Program-made: the position numbers and the translations under genes
Assembly (NCBI RefSeq): GCF_030541005.1
Contig: NZ_JASSVM010000002.1
Location: forward strand, 1 to 64,000
DNA: 64,000 nt
DNA from: Marinobacter sp. SS5-14b
Lineage (GTDB): Bacteria; Pseudomonadota; Gammaproteobacteria; Pseudomonadales; Oleiphilaceae
Direction of reading: 5' to 3'
Part shown: piece by piece, positions 35,552 to 44,954 of the stretch
How positions within the stretch are numbered: position 1 is the stretch's first letter
Layout of the letters: the number at the start of each line of letters is the position of its first letter
The notes under the pieces: generated by a model
Told to the model about the DNA's origin: nothing
The model's input: only the letters and a program-made list of their open reading frames with translations
The model's database searches: none

Positions 35552-35959
35552 ATGAAGGCAACAAACGCTGACGACCAGACTGTCCGGCTCGACAAATGGC
35601 TCTGGGCGGCCCGCTTTTACAAAACCCGTTCGTTGGCAAAAGAGGCCATCGAGGGCGGCAAGGTGCACTACAATAGCCAGCGCGCCAAGCCCGGCAAAGC
35701 TGTAGAAGCAGGCGCAGAAGTCACACTGCGCCAAGGCTGGCAAGAGAAAGTCGTTATTGTAGACGATGTCAGCGGGCGCCGAAGAAGTGCCCCGGAGGCT
35801 CAGAAGCTCTACCACGAAACGGAAGACAGCGCCAAAAAGCGGGAAGAAATGGCCTGGCAGCGGAAAACCATGCAGGCCGCCCAATTGCCACCGGCACGTC
35901 GACCCAGCAAGAAAGACCGCCGCACAATCCAGCGGTTCCGGGACCAGAACGGCCTGTAA
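35552..35959 (+). CDS. hslR: Ribosome-associated heat-shock protein Hsp15 (HslR)
   Basis: 135 residues with an N-terminal S4 RNA-binding domain (VRLDKWLWAARFYKTRSLAKEAIE region) and a basic C-terminal tail. Hsp15 binds 50S subunits that carry a stalled nascent chain after heat shock. GGGGAGA precedes the ATG. The short leader (35487-35551) carries a TTATAAT box and a tight GCCC-TTCG-GGC hairpin. It is probably co-transcribed with hslO, 39 bp downstream. Confidence 0.94.
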   Translation: MKATNADDQTVRLDKWLWAARFYKTRSLAKEAIEGGKVHYNSQRAKPGKAVEAGAEVTLRQGWQEKVVIVDDVSGRRRSAPEAQKLYHETEDSAKKREEMAWQRKTMQAAQLPPARRPSKKDRRTIQRFRDQNGL

Positions 35960-35998
35960 CTGCAAACACCCAATTAACAGACAGCTTCAGGAGTCACC

Positions 35999-36853
35999 AT
36001 GGCATCCCGTGATCAGTTTCAACGTTTTATCTTTGAACACAGTCAGGTTCGGGGTGCCTGGGTGCAACTGGGCGACAGCTTTTGCCAGATCACTGGTCAG
36101 GCGCCCTACCCGGCCTCGGTCCGGCAACTGCTGGGTGAGTCGCTGGTTGCCAGCGTGTTATTGAGCAGCACACTGAAATTCCAGGGCACCGTATCGCTGC
36201 AGGCCGCTGGCGAAGGCGCATTGAGCACACTGATGTCAGAGTGCAGCCACGACCGCTATATTCGGGGGCTGGCACGATTTGATGAGCACGCGGTCAGTGG
36301 CGACTCCTTGCACGAACTTCTCGGCCAGGGCCGAATGGCCATTACCATCACACCAGACCAAGGCCAACGCTATCAGGGTGTGGTTCCCCGGGAATCCGAC
36401 ACACTGGCAGGCTGCCTCGAAGAATACTTTGAACGCTCCGAACAGCTGGCGACCAGCCTGTTTCTGTTTGCTAACGAAGGGTCGGCGGCAGGGCTACTGT
36501 TGCAGCGCCTGCCAGGGCATACCGAAGAGGATGACGACCTGTGGAATCGAGTCAACCACCTGGCCCGCACCGTCAAGCCAGAGGAGCTGCTTAACCTCGA
36601 CAGCGAAACGCTGCTGCATCGCCTGTTCAACGAAGAGACCGTCCGCCTGTTCGATGCGGAACCGGTGGCATTCCGTTGCAGCTGCTCCCGGGAGCGTACA
36701 CTGGCTGCCCTGGAAGGAATCGGCAAAGAGGAGTGCTACAGCATTCTTGATGAGCAAGGCAGCATCAATATGGACTGCCAGTTCTGCCACGCAAACTATC
36801 GCTTTGATAGAAATGATATTGACCACCTTTTCACCGGTCATACGCTACACTAA
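35999..36853 (+). CDS. hslO: Redox-regulated chaperone Hsp33 (HslO)
   Basis: 284 residues. N-terminal chaperone domain and a C-terminal redox switch with four zinc-binding cysteines in CSC (in FRCSCSRERTL) and CQFC (in DCQFCHANYRF). Hsp33 becomes active as a holdase when these Cys are oxidised. It is the second gene of the hslR-hslO unit, followed by a terminator. Confidence 0.96.
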   Translation: MASRDQFQRFIFEHSQVRGAWVQLGDSFCQITGQAPYPASVRQLLGESLVASVLLSSTLKFQGTVSLQAAGEGALSTLMSECSHDRYIRGLARFDEHAVSGDSLHELLGQGRMAITITPDQGQRYQGVVPRESDTLAGCLEEYFERSEQLATSLFLFANEGSAAGLLLQRLPGHTEEDDDLWNRVNHLARTVKPEELLNLDSETLLHRLFNEETVRLFDAEPVAFRCSCSRERTLAALEGIGKEECYSILDEQGSINMDCQFCHANYRFDRNDIDHLFTGHTLH

Positions 36854-36868
36854 ACACTTTATCAATTT

Positions 36869-36913
36869 GCCTGGAAGCCGCTGCTGGCAAGGCTTTCAGG
36901 GCAGTCGTTTTTT
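36869..36913 (+). terminator. Likely terminator after hslO
   Basis: An imperfect stem (GCCTGGAAGCC / GGCTTTCAGGGC) with an 11-nt loop is followed within 6 nt by TTTTTT. Confidence 0.6.
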
Positions 36914-37027
36914 ACCGGCGTCTCTGGCATAATAGCGCGCCTGAATTGACCCGATTGTTCAGATTTCCGCCAATTTTTTGAGGCGCAGTCTGGGCAATCA
37001 CGAAGACATCCCAAGGGCGAGGTCGAA

Positions 37028-38563
37028 GTGAGCAACACTTATAATGATCTGAGTACAGCACGACTGGTCGAGCTGGCATTGGCACGAAACGAAGGCCAGC
37101 TGGCGGCTAACGGTTCTCTGGTGGTTACCACTGGCGAACGCACTGGCCGGTCTCCGATGGACCGTTTTATCGTCCAGGAACCCAGCACCGCTGACGATAT
37201 TCACTGGGGCCCGATCAACCGCCCCTTTGACGCCGACAAGTTCGACGCTCTGTGGGATCGCGTTGAAGCCTACATCGCAGAAAAAGACCAGTTCGTCTCT
37301 CACGTTCACGTTGGTTCAGACCCGGAGCACTTTCTGCCGGTGAAAATGACCACTGAGACCGCCTGGCAAAACCTGTTCGGCCGGAACCTGTTCATCCGCC
37401 CGGAAGCCTACAACGCTTCTGACAAGCAGGAATGGCAAATCCTCAACGCCGCCAACTTTGAATGTGTTCCGGAGCGCGATGGCACCAATTCCAACGGCTG
37501 CGTGATCATCAACTTCGCCAAACGCAAGGTGCTGCTCGCGGGCATGCACTACGCCGGCGAAATGAAGAAGGCCATGTTCTCGGTACAGAACTTCCTGCTG
37601 CCGGAGAAAGACGTCCTTCCGATGCACTGCTCTGCCAACGTCAGCGAAAACGGCGAAACCTGCCTGTTCTTCGGCCTGTCCGGTACCGGCAAGACCACCC
37701 TGTCGGCTGATCCGCACCGTTTCCTGATCGGTGATGATGAACACGGCTGGGGCCCGGGCACGGTCTTTAACATCGAAGGCGGCTGCTACGCCAAGTGCAT
37801 CGATCTGAGCCAGAAGAACGAGCCGATCATCTGGGATGCCATTCGCTTTGGTGCGATCGTCGAAAACGTGACCATCGATCCGGAAACCCGCGAGCCGGAT
37901 TACACCGACGTTTCGCTCACCGAGAACTCCCGTTGCGCCTACCCGCTGGAGCACGTCGAAAAGCGGGTACTGGAAAACCGTGCTGGCGAGCCGTCACACA
38001 TTATCTTCCTGACCTGCGACATGACCGGCGTACTGCCTCCGGTTTCCATCCTGAGCCGTGAAGCAGCTGCCTACCACTTCCTGAGTGGTTACACAGCCCT
38101 GGTAGGTTCTACTGAAATGGGCTCATCTTCCAAACTGAAGTCCACCTTCTCGACCTGCTTCGGCGCACCTTTCTTCCCTCGCCCGGCGGGCGTGTACGCT
38201 GAGCTGTTGATGAAGCGTATTGACGAGTTTGGCAGCAAGGTGTTCCTGGTGAACACAGGCTGGACCGGCGGCCCCTTCGGTGAAGGCAAGCGCTTCAGCA
38301 TTCCCACCACCCGCGCCATCATTGCCGCCATTCAGAATGGCGACCTGGACGACGTGGAATGCGAGCACCTGAATGCGCTGAACCTCGATGTGCCCAAGCA
38401 CATCCCTGGCGTAGACAATGAACTGCTGAACCCGCGCAACACCTGGACCAGCCCGGAATATTACGACGGCAAGGCCCAGGAACTGATTGCCCAGTTCGTG
38501 GAAAACTTCAAGAAGTTTGACGTGGCAGACGCCATCGTTGAGGCCGGCCCGAAGCTCAGCTGA
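37028..38563 (+). CDS. pckA: Phosphoenolpyruvate carboxykinase (ATP)
   Basis: 511 residues. PEPCK-ATP landmarks: the RSPMDRFIV region near residue 41, kinase-1a P-loop GLSGTGKTT (216-224), the metal-binding Asp motif LIGDDEHGW (233-241) and a C-terminal [14 protein letters not shown]. It makes PEP from oxaloacetate, the first step of gluconeogenesis, which fits growth on fatty acids or organic acids. The start is GTG with GAGG upstream. The 174-bp leader has a weak CATAAT box (36928-36933). Confidence 0.95.
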   Translation: MSNTYNDLSTARLVELALARNEGQLAANGSLVVTTGERTGRSPMDRFIVQEPSTADDIHWGPINRPFDADKFDALWDRVEAYIAEKDQFVSHVHVGSDPEHFLPVKMTTETAWQNLFGRNLFIRPEAYNASDKQEWQILNAANFECVPERDGTNSNGCVIINFAKRKVLLAGMHYAGEMKKAMFSVQNFLLPEKDVLPMHCSANVSENGETCLFFGLSGTGKTTLSADPHRFLIGDDEHGWGPGTVFNIEGGCYAKCIDLSQKNEPIIWDAIRFGAIVENVTIDPETREPDYTDVSLTENSRCAYPLEHVEKRVLENRAGEPSHIIFLTCDMTGVLPPVSILSREAAAYHFLSGYTALVGSTEMGSSSKLKSTFSTCFGAPFFPRPAGVYAELLMKRIDEFGSKVFLVNTGWTGGPFGEGKRFSIPTTRAIIAAIQNGDLDDVECEHLNALNLDVPKHIPGVDNELLNPRNTWTSPEYYDGKAQELIAQFVENFKKFDVADAIVEAGPKLS

Positions 38564-38576
38564 GCTTTACCGGTTT

Positions 38577-38613
38577 AAAAAAAAGCGCCCTGCGAAAGCA
38601 CGGCGCTTTTTTT
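38577..38613 (+). terminator. Rho-independent terminator of pckA
   Basis: AAAAAAGCGCC and GGCGCTTTTTT arms with a short GC-containing loop and a T-run, 14 nt after the stop. The A-tract on the other arm makes it able to work in both directions. Confidence 0.88.
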
Positions 38614-38690
38614 ATAACCGGCGTCCTGAGAGGCCGGTTGTTCACCGTGGAAATCCCGCAACGCCGGGATCCACAGTGTCTTTGAGCTAC

Positions 38691-40754
38691 CTAACCGGCA
38701 TAGAACATCAGCGGTACAAAGGCCACCAGCAGTAACGACAAGCCCATGGCAATCAAAGGCATGATGATACGCTCGTGACGCTGGTAGAAGGTTCCGCCTT
38801 CCTGCTGGGCCGCCAGCACTTCAGCTTCCCCCACCACCTGTCGGGTCAACAGATGATTAAGTGCAACCGGCGGGCTCAAATACCCAAGCTCAAACGCCAC
38901 CAGCGTCACCATCCAGAAGTGAATCGGGTGAATGCCACTGGAATAGGCAATGGTTGCGACCGTTGCGGTAACCAGAATCACCGCACCAAAGGCATCCATG
39001 ATCATGCCGAGGATCACCAGAATGATCACCATCAGCACCATGGCCGACCAGGCGCTGTCAAAAGCCTGGGGAAAGGCTTCCATGATGTGGGATCGCTCGA
39101 TAACACCGCCAATGCTGACTGACAGGCCAAGCAACAGCAGGAGCGCGCCGATTTCGGCCGTTGTATCATTGGTAGCGCTGCGTACGCTACGCTCCAGGCC
39201 TTGGTGATTAAACTCACCCGAAGCCCGGCCACCGCGATTTTTCAGACTGATGTGCTCATACAGCAGAATGGCCAGCATGATCACCGGCAATAATCGCGGC
39301 GCCGAGAACTCATCCATTCTGACATCAAGGGCAAACCGATATAGCAACACCACGGCAACGATCACCAGAACATAGGGAATCAATGGCCGCAACGCCATGA
39401 TCGAAGCCGGAAACGCTTCGGCGCTGGGCGCAAGATCAAACTTGCTCTGGCGGTTTACCGTGATCGCCACCAGACTGAACATGGCCGCCGTCAGGACAAA
39501 CACCCAGATGCCCCAGCCAAACAGTTCATCGGTGGTTACTTCCCGGTTCAGGTAGGCAATCACCACCACCAGCAGGCAGGGCCGAAGTACCACGCCCAGA
39601 GATCCGGACATTGCCGTGGCTGCCAGAGCCAGATGGCGCCGGGCACCAGCCGCACGCAGCTCGCTGTAGATAACCGCACCAGCGGCAATAACAAATATGC
39701 CGGACGCACCGGTGTAGGCGGTCGGAATGGCCGCCACCAGAACCGCCACAACGGCCAGCATCTCCGGTGGCATACGCCAAGGCCGGAACACGTTGAACAC
39801 CAAGGTCGCCAGCCGGGTTTGCTTGAGCATCATACCGACCCAGACATAGAGCCCGACATTGAGAAACATGTCAGCCAGCTCCATCATCTTGCCGAGATAG
39901 ATACCGATACCGGAGGAATGACCAATCAGCGCAAAATAGGTGCCGGAGATCAGGCACATAACCGTATACAAGGGCACTGCCAGGAAGGCCTGATTCGGGT
40001 TGCCGCCGCTCTCCAGATCGTCTGGCACCCGGAACAGACGGTAAAGACTGGCCAAAGTCAGACAGGCGAAACCGATAACCCAGAAGTTATGGAGTAAAAG
40101 TTCTTCGGCAGAGACCGTTGTACTGCTGCCCAGGCTTGACTGTCTGAAAATGACACTCGAGCCCAACAACATGGCGTTTGCAACGGTTTGCAGGGTCAGG
40201 GATACCGTGTAATCCAGCCGGGTTTCCATGGCCCGCATGGCAATGTGATGACGGGTCAGTGTGGCGGTCACGGCGCACAGCATCACCAGAATCACCAGAG
40301 CGTAACGCTGCGCAGCCAGTCCGAATGCAATCAGGTCCGCCACAAACAGTTCAACCGCACGGTATGCCCGTACGCCCGGGGTCAGCTTGTCTTGCAAATC
40401 CTCGTAATTGGCATGAGCGGCCCGGCAATCCGCCGCCGAGCGCTCGATGGCCAGCCGAACTTCCGCGGGATCTTTCTCGTGGCTGCCGAGAAGCGCAGCC
40501 ATCGGGTCGTCAGAAGGGGCCATGGCCAGTTCTTCAGCGACAGCAGCATCGATATCCTGGATGACACTGCACTCCGGTTTGGCCGGGTCCATACGCAGCT
40601 TGTAGTAACCGCTCCACATCTGCTCTCCGCCACGGAGCATCTGGTTGTGGATATCACTGCTGGTAGAGAAAATGACGACCGAAAGCAACAACAGACAAGC
40701 TGGCAGTGATGAAAACCACTCCAGCCTGCTACGACTAAATCGACCCTGAGTCAT
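38691..40754 (-). CDS. TRAP-type transporter large permease with extra N-terminal periplasmic domain
   Basis: 687 residues with many membrane segments. From about residue 240 it resembles DctM-type TRAP large permeases (IPTAYTGASGIFVIAAGAVIYSEL; GMIMDAFGAVILVTATVATI). The N-terminal part carries one membrane segment (about 16-30), a roughly 95-residue soluble region with two Cys (about 60 and 109), and further helices that may replace the small DctQ subunit. It is next to a TatT-like lipoprotein and near an AdeT-like binding protein, which supports a three-part TRAP-like uptake system. Substrate unknown. A weak hairpin without T-run lies after the stop. Confidence 0.82.
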   Translation of the reverse strand: MTQGRFSRSRLEWFSSLPACLLLLSVVIFSTSSDIHNQMLRGGEQMWSGYYKLRMDPAKPECSVIQDIDAAVAEELAMAPSDDPMAALLGSHEKDPAEVRLAIERSAADCRAAHANYEDLQDKLTPGVRAYRAVELFVADLIAFGLAAQRYALVILVMLCAVTATLTRHHIAMRAMETRLDYTVSLTLQTVANAMLLGSSVIFRQSSLGSSTTVSAEELLLHNFWVIGFACLTLASLYRLFRVPDDLESGGNPNQAFLAVPLYTVMCLISGTYFALIGHSSGIGIYLGKMMELADMFLNVGLYVWVGMMLKQTRLATLVFNVFRPWRMPPEMLAVVAVLVAAIPTAYTGASGIFVIAAGAVIYSELRAAGARRHLALAATAMSGSLGVVLRPCLLVVVIAYLNREVTTDELFGWGIWVFVLTAAMFSLVAITVNRQSKFDLAPSAEAFPASIMALRPLIPYVLVIVAVVLLYRFALDVRMDEFSAPRLLPVIMLAILLYEHISLKNRGGRASGEFNHQGLERSVRSATNDTTAEIGALLLLLGLSVSIGGVIERSHIMEAFPQAFDSAWSAMVLMVIILVILGMIMDAFGAVILVTATVATIAYSSGIHPIHFWMVTLVAFELGYLSPPVALNHLLTRQVVGEAEVLAAQQEGGTFYQRHERIIMPLIAMGLSLLLVAFVPLMFYAG

Positions 40755-40780
40755 GACAGCCCACTCTGGAATTTACGGGT

Positions 40781-41833
40781 TTACAACAGATCGTCCAGAT
40801 CCATCGTTTCAACTGGCGCCTGCTGGTCATCCCAGAAGGTTCCGTATTGGCCCATCGGTGTGCGATGGCCGGTATTTTCTACCCAAAGCCGATCCGACAT
40901 CGAAACAAGCATGTTGGTAGCCATCCCGTTCACGAACCGCCACTCTTCATTAACCTCACCCTCTTTCAGAGACTCGGCATGGTCACGAATGATCGACTTC
41001 ACCAGCTCGATATCATTTTTGTTGGTCGCAGCAATGGCATGGAATACATGACCAAGGCGGACACCCGCCTCCTTTCCTTGCTTCTGAGCAACAGCCAACC
41101 GCTCAAAGGCATCTTCACCCTGAGGCTGGGTACCGGGGATCATCGCCCATACCGTTGCCCTCAGCGCCATGGGGGCGCCCCACCATTTGGTGTTGTCCAT
41201 GCACTGGCTGGCGCGGCCAACCACTGAGCCGGTGTTAAAGGGCACCCCGATAGAGGCGGTTGCCTGAATCTGTCCGTTCAGGGCCTGCAAACCAGACAGA
41301 AGGCCTGCCATGTAGATGAACTCATCCATCTCGTCATCAAAATCCGGGCACTCGTTGTCGTCCGGCTTGCCGTAGTGGGCATTGTGATGCTGCCAACCCT
41401 TCAGGTACCGTTTCGCCGCCAGGCTATAGGCTCGCTTTTTGCGAATAAACGCATCTTCAGCCGCCGTACCGTTCATGGCATACATCGCTGCCAGACCGGC
41501 CAGTTCATGCTGATTGGCCTCTTCTTCTGCGCAACTACCGGCAGACAGGTACAGCATGACCGCCAGCTGATCCGGCTCACTGGTAACCCGACCAAAGGAC
41601 ATCAGCAACGGCGCGGTTGCCTCACTCATGGAGCAGCCCATTGCGGTATCATCGGATTCCATCAAGTAGGGCACCGTATGATTACGGGAGAAACCTTTCA
41701 TCACATCGCCGGTGGTCTTGTAGATCATGTTGTTAACAACACCACAGCCGCTCAGGGCCAGGCTGGCCGCAAGCGCTGTCGCCAGGCCGCGGATTCGTGT
41801 TCCAGAGGAAATGGTTGTCCGGAAAGCTGTCAT
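40781..41833 (-). CDS. TRAP-associated lipoprotein, TatT (T-component) family
   Basis: 350 residues with a lipoprotein signal peptide (lipobox LSGC, Cys near residue 30), then an all-helical domain. Composition and neighbours fit the TRAP transporter T-component (TatT) family, alpha-helical proteins thought to work with TRAP binding proteins in the periplasm. It lies 26 bp upstream of the permease gene, so they are probably one operon. The assignment rests on context and overall pattern and not on a sharp motif. Confidence 0.72.
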   Translation of the reverse strand: MTAFRTTISSGTRIRGLATALAASLALSGCGVVNNMIYKTTGDVMKGFSRNHTVPYLMESDDTAMGCSMSEATAPLLMSFGRVTSEPDQLAVMLYLSAGSCAEEEANQHELAGLAAMYAMNGTAAEDAFIRKKRAYSLAAKRYLKGWQHHNAHYGKPDDNECPDFDDEMDEFIYMAGLLSGLQALNGQIQATASIGVPFNTGSVVGRASQCMDNTKWWGAPMALRATVWAMIPGTQPQGEDAFERLAVAQKQGKEAGVRLGHVFHAIAATNKNDIELVKSIIRDHAESLKEGEVNEEWRFVNGMATNMLVSMSDRLWVENTGHRTPMGQYGTFWDDQQAPVETMDLDDLL

Positions 41834-42007
41834 AACGTCTGCACCCTTTTATTCTTGTGCGTATCCGATATTCAATCTGTGCCAGGCCTTCATGCCGTTT
41901 TTGTTACATCCTGTAACTCGCAAGGCATTATGGCGAAGTCGGCTGCCGGTTAATGAGACAGGCCCCGCAAATGACGCTACTGAAGGCGTGTCGCCACAGA
42001 CTGGGGT

Positions 42008-42036
42008 TTGCACATTAGCGCTAAAGCCACTATAGA
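42008..42036 (+). promoter_or_regulatory. Sigma-70 promoter of the HU gene
   Basis: TTGCAC (42008-42013), a 17-nt spacer and TATAGA (42031-42036). Transcription would start at about 42043, inside the inverted repeat that follows. Confidence 0.72.
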
Positions 42037-42075
42037 TTGCATGAACCAACAGCCTCTGGCCGGTGGTTCATGCAA
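42037..42075 (+). repeat. 12-bp perfect inverted repeat in the HU leader
   Basis: TTGCATGAACCA (42037-42048) and TGGTTCATGCAA (42064-42075) are exact complements separated by 15 nt. The repeat begins directly after the -10 box, so it could be an operator in DNA or a 5' stem-loop in RNA. Confidence 0.85.
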
Positions 42076-42109
42076 CGACAATAATCAGAACAACAGACAG
42101 GAGTACTCC

Positions 42110-42382
42110 ATGCGCAAACCTGAACTGGCAGCTGCCATTGCCGATAAAGCCGGGCTTACCCGTGAAAAAGCCAGTGAAGTGATCAACGCCGTCACCGACC
42201 AGATTTCAGCGGCCGCCGCCAGAGGTGAAGACATCACCCTTATCGGTTTTGGCACTTTTTCCATCCGCGAACGTGACGCCCGCAATGGCCGAAACCCCCA
42301 GACCGGAGCTACCATCAAGATCCCGGCCAGTAAAACCGTCGGTTTCAAGGCCGGTAAAGCACTGAAAGACGCTGTCCGCTGA
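42110..42382 (+). CDS. hupB: HU-family nucleoid DNA-binding protein
   Basis: 90 residues from ATG 42110 (CAGGAG upstream). The HU/IHF fold is clear: MRKPELAAAIADKAGLT start, a GFGTFSIRERDAR segment, the DNA-contacting arm RNGRNPQTGATIKIPA and a C-terminal FKAGKALKDAV. It bends and compacts DNA. It lies on the plus strand inside the minus-strand TRAP gene set. The beta copy of HU is suggested but alpha versus beta cannot be settled here. Confidence 0.93.
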   Translation: MRKPELAAAIADKAGLTREKASEVINAVTDQISAAAARGEDITLIGFGTFSIRERDARNGRNPQTGATIKIPASKTVGFKAGKALKDAVR

Positions 42383-42390
42383 GACGATCC

Positions 42391-42411
42391 TGGCCCGCCA
42401 CTGGCGGGCCA
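42391..42411. terminator. Hairpin between the HU gene and the solute-binding protein gene
   Basis: A perfect 9-bp GC-rich stem (TGGCCCGCC / GGCGGGCCA, loop ACT) lies between two convergent stops. No T-run on either side. Confidence 0.5.
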
Positions 42412-42422
42412 TCAACGCTCGC

Positions 42423-43451
42423 TCAGGAAGCGCACTCAGACCGGGCACCATCTACCCTGCACCGAATGGCCTTCATCAGTTTGATCGCCCGCTCGTCATA
42501 AACGCCGTCTTCAAGCAATGACAAGCGAACCTGTCGCAGCATTTTGTCGTATTCCGCTACGTCTTCCTGGGGTGGGTGCATCCAGACGTCGTCCGGAATA
42601 CCGGCCTCTGCTTCGGCAATAATTCCGTAGGCCTGATCAATTCGCTTGATCGACTCATCCCGCACCATCTGGCCGGCATCATCCGGGAAACGGTCACGGT
42701 GGATAATCACCTGAAAGTTCATATAGGCCAGGGCGTACTTGAACACGCCACCATTGGAGTTCACCCCCTTGTACAATTCCAGGGGCTGATAGGCCACGGC
42801 GGGCGCGTAGGCAAGATCAACGCTGCCGTTATTGAATTTGCCGGCAAAGTTGGCGGAATTTGACCCCACAACGGAGGCACCAACATGGCGAACCATCCGC
42901 ACTGAGGCATTGTCGTAATCAAGCGTCGCGATGCGCTTGCCCTGCAATTTCTCGACCGAATCGACGGAGCGGTCACGGGTGTGCAGGTAAACCGCACCAC
43001 CCGGGAACACGCCGGCCACTTCGTACGGCCCTTCAATCAGGAACTGGCGTGCTTTGGGCTGGCTCAGCGTGTTGAACAGAAGGCGCATTTCCTGTTCGCC
43101 AGGCACCGCACCCATGGCCTCAAGTGTGCCGGTAAATTTGTTGAACTCGCGGGCCCGGGTGCCGGTCAGCAAGACCGCATCACACTGGCCAGCCTTGAAA
43201 TCCTCGGCGGCAACTTTTTCATCGGTGTAGGCTCGCAAGTCCAGCTTGATTCCCCGGTTGAGCGCCACTGGCTGGAACTCTTTGGTAATGGCGAACAACG
43301 GGCCATTGGCACCAACCGGGTCAAACACACAGAAACTGCGCTCAAGCATGTCTTTCGGGGCTTCCTGGGCCTGGCCCACAGCGGGTGCGATCATGCCGGC
43401 ACACAGCGCTGCGGCCAAGGCGATACGGCGGGAAAAACGAATTGTGGTCAC
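42423..43451 (-). CDS. AdeT-like periplasmic solute-binding protein
   Basis: 342 residues from GTG 43451, which has AGGAG 8 nt upstream. A signal peptide (RIALAAALCAGMIAPAVGQA) is followed by a binding-protein fold: SFCVFDPVGANGPLFAITKEF, KAGQCDAVLLTGTRAREFNKF, GGAVYLHTRDRSVDSVEKLQGKR, and Cys residues near both ends. The pattern fits the putative solute-binding proteins once called AdeT, which often accompany TRAP permeases. The ligand is unknown. It is separated from its likely partners by the convergent HU gene. Confidence 0.78.
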   Translation of the reverse strand: MTTIRFSRRIALAAALCAGMIAPAVGQAQEAPKDMLERSFCVFDPVGANGPLFAITKEFQPVALNRGIKLDLRAYTDEKVAAEDFKAGQCDAVLLTGTRAREFNKFTGTLEAMGAVPGEQEMRLLFNTLSQPKARQFLIEGPYEVAGVFPGGAVYLHTRDRSVDSVEKLQGKRIATLDYDNASVRMVRHVGASVVGSNSANFAGKFNNGSVDLAYAPAVAYQPLELYKGVNSNGGVFKYALAYMNFQVIIHRDRFPDDAGQMVRDESIKRIDQAYGIIAEAEAGIPDDVWMHPPQEDVAEYDKMLRQVRLSLLEDGVYDERAIKLMKAIRCRVDGARSECAS

Positions 43452-43655
43452 GGGACGACTCCTGATTATTATTGTCGGATGCTGGCGCCTGCAGGCAGCC
43501 GGCAACCCATTGGTTAATGCCAAAGATGGTAGAGGTTGGAGCAGTAGGATACGTTGGCTGAGGTGCCTGCCATCAAGGCTTTTTCTGCTATTTGAATGCA
43601 ATCTGTGATGGGATCGACAGAGGTGGGGCCACCTCTGCCGCATTCTGGATTTCGG

Positions 43656-44954
43656 TTAGCCTGCGTCGGCCCAGGCGGGGTGACCATTCACCAGCGTTAA
43701 CCTTACCCTTCCCGATAAGTCGCGACCAGAAACCGGCACATGATGGCCTGAAGACAGCAGCGTCTTCGCTGAAGGCCGCCAATGCGCGGTGGGATCGAAA
43801 ACACACACATCCGCGACGGCGCCTGCCACCAACCCGGGGGACAGGCCAACAACGGCAGCCGGCCCAGTGGTCAGTGCAGCCAGCAATTGAGCAAGGCCCA
43901 ACTCCCCCCGGTCAACCAGTTCAAGCCCAAGCGACAAAAGACTTTCGATACTGGAAAGGCCAGGTTCGGTGGCCGGCAACGGTGCTTGCTTGGCCGCACT
44001 GTCATGGGGGTGATGCTGGCTGACAATGGCATCAATGACGCCATTCTGCACGGCCGCCACCAGAGCTTTCCGGTCAGCCTCGGAACGCAACGGGGGGCGA
44101 ACGTGGAAGCGACTGTCAAACCCGGCCAGAGCGTCTTCGGTAAAGCACAACTGGTGCATGGCCACATCGGCCGTCACCTGAATACCACGCCGCTTTGCAT
44201 CCGCCAGCATTTCGACACTTCGGGCGCTGGAAAGCTGGCTCAGGTGTAGCTTGACGCCGGTTTCTTCCGCCAACAACAGCATTTCCATCACCGCGGCGGT
44301 TTCCGCCACTTCCGGAATACCCAGCAGGCCCAGGCGCGTGGCGACCTGGCCATCATGGGCGTAGCCATCCGCCGCGAGCGCCTGGTTTTCGGGGCTGAAC
44401 ATAACCGTCAGCCCGAACGTCTGGGCATAGGCCATACACCGTCGCAATATCCTCGCGTTGCGGATTCCCCGGGACCCGTTACCAACGGCTACGCAGCCGG
44501 CGTTTTTCAGGCCAGCCAGATCACTCAACAGCTCGCCGTCGAGGCCACGGGTGATGGCGCCGACTGGCAACACCCGCACTGCGCCCCGGGAATCCGCGCC
44601 ATCACGAATCAAATGAGTAACGGCACTTGAGTCGTTGACCGGAGAGGTCTCCGGAGACGCGCACACGGTTGTGAACCCGCCGTGAGCCGCTGCACGGGTT
44701 TCCGTGGCGATGTTGCCTTTCTGGCCATTGCCCGGCTCCCGCAGGTTGCAGCACAGATCAATAAAACCCGGCGCGATAACACAACCAGACGCATCAAACG
44801 ACTGCTCCGCACTGGCGCTCAAGGCTGAGGCGCCCAAGGCCGCCACTTTGCCGTCCTGGATCAGGAGCCCCGGGTTACTGGATGCTTCTCCCATACCATC
44901 AAACAGCGTGCCACCGGTAATTTTCAGACTGCCGTACGGCTGACCAAGGCTCAT
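43656..44954 (-). CDS. pyrX: Catalytically inactive dihydroorotase-like partner of aspartate transcarbamoylase
   Basis: 432 residues with the dihydroorotase/amidohydrolase fold (APGFID ... NLREPG). The metal-binding HxH after the first strand is replaced by CCN ([12 protein letters not shown]), and the usual DHAPH near the end reads SQHHPHD, so both zinc ligands and the catalytic Asp region are lost. In Pseudomonas such a protein (PyrC') is needed structurally in the ATCase complex. It overlaps pyrB by ATGA. A functional dihydroorotase must be encoded elsewhere. Confidence 0.9.
   Translation of the reverse strand: MSLGQPYGSLKITGGTLFDGMGEASSNPGLLIQDGKVAALGASALSASAEQSFDASGCVIAPGFIDLCCNLREPGNGQKGNIATETRAAAHGGFTTVCASPETSPVNDSSAVTHLIRDGADSRGAVRVLPVGAITRGLDGELLSDLAGLKNAGCVAVGNGSRGIRNARILRRCMAYAQTFGLTVMFSPENQALAADGYAHDGQVATRLGLLGIPEVAETAAVMEMLLLAEETGVKLHLSQLSSARSVEMLADAKRRGIQVTADVAMHQLCFTEDALAGFDSRFHVRPPLRSEADRKALVAAVQNGVIDAIVSQHHPHDSAAKQAPLPATEPGLSSIESLLSLGLELVDRGELGLAQLLAALTTGPAAVVGLSPGLVAGAVADVCVFDPTAHWRPSAKTLLSSGHHVPVSGRDLSGRVRLTLVNGHPAWADAG

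Noticed and set aside
43656..44954. Active dihydroorotase (pyrC)
   Set aside because: The zinc ligands and the late catalytic motif are replaced, so only a structural role is supported.
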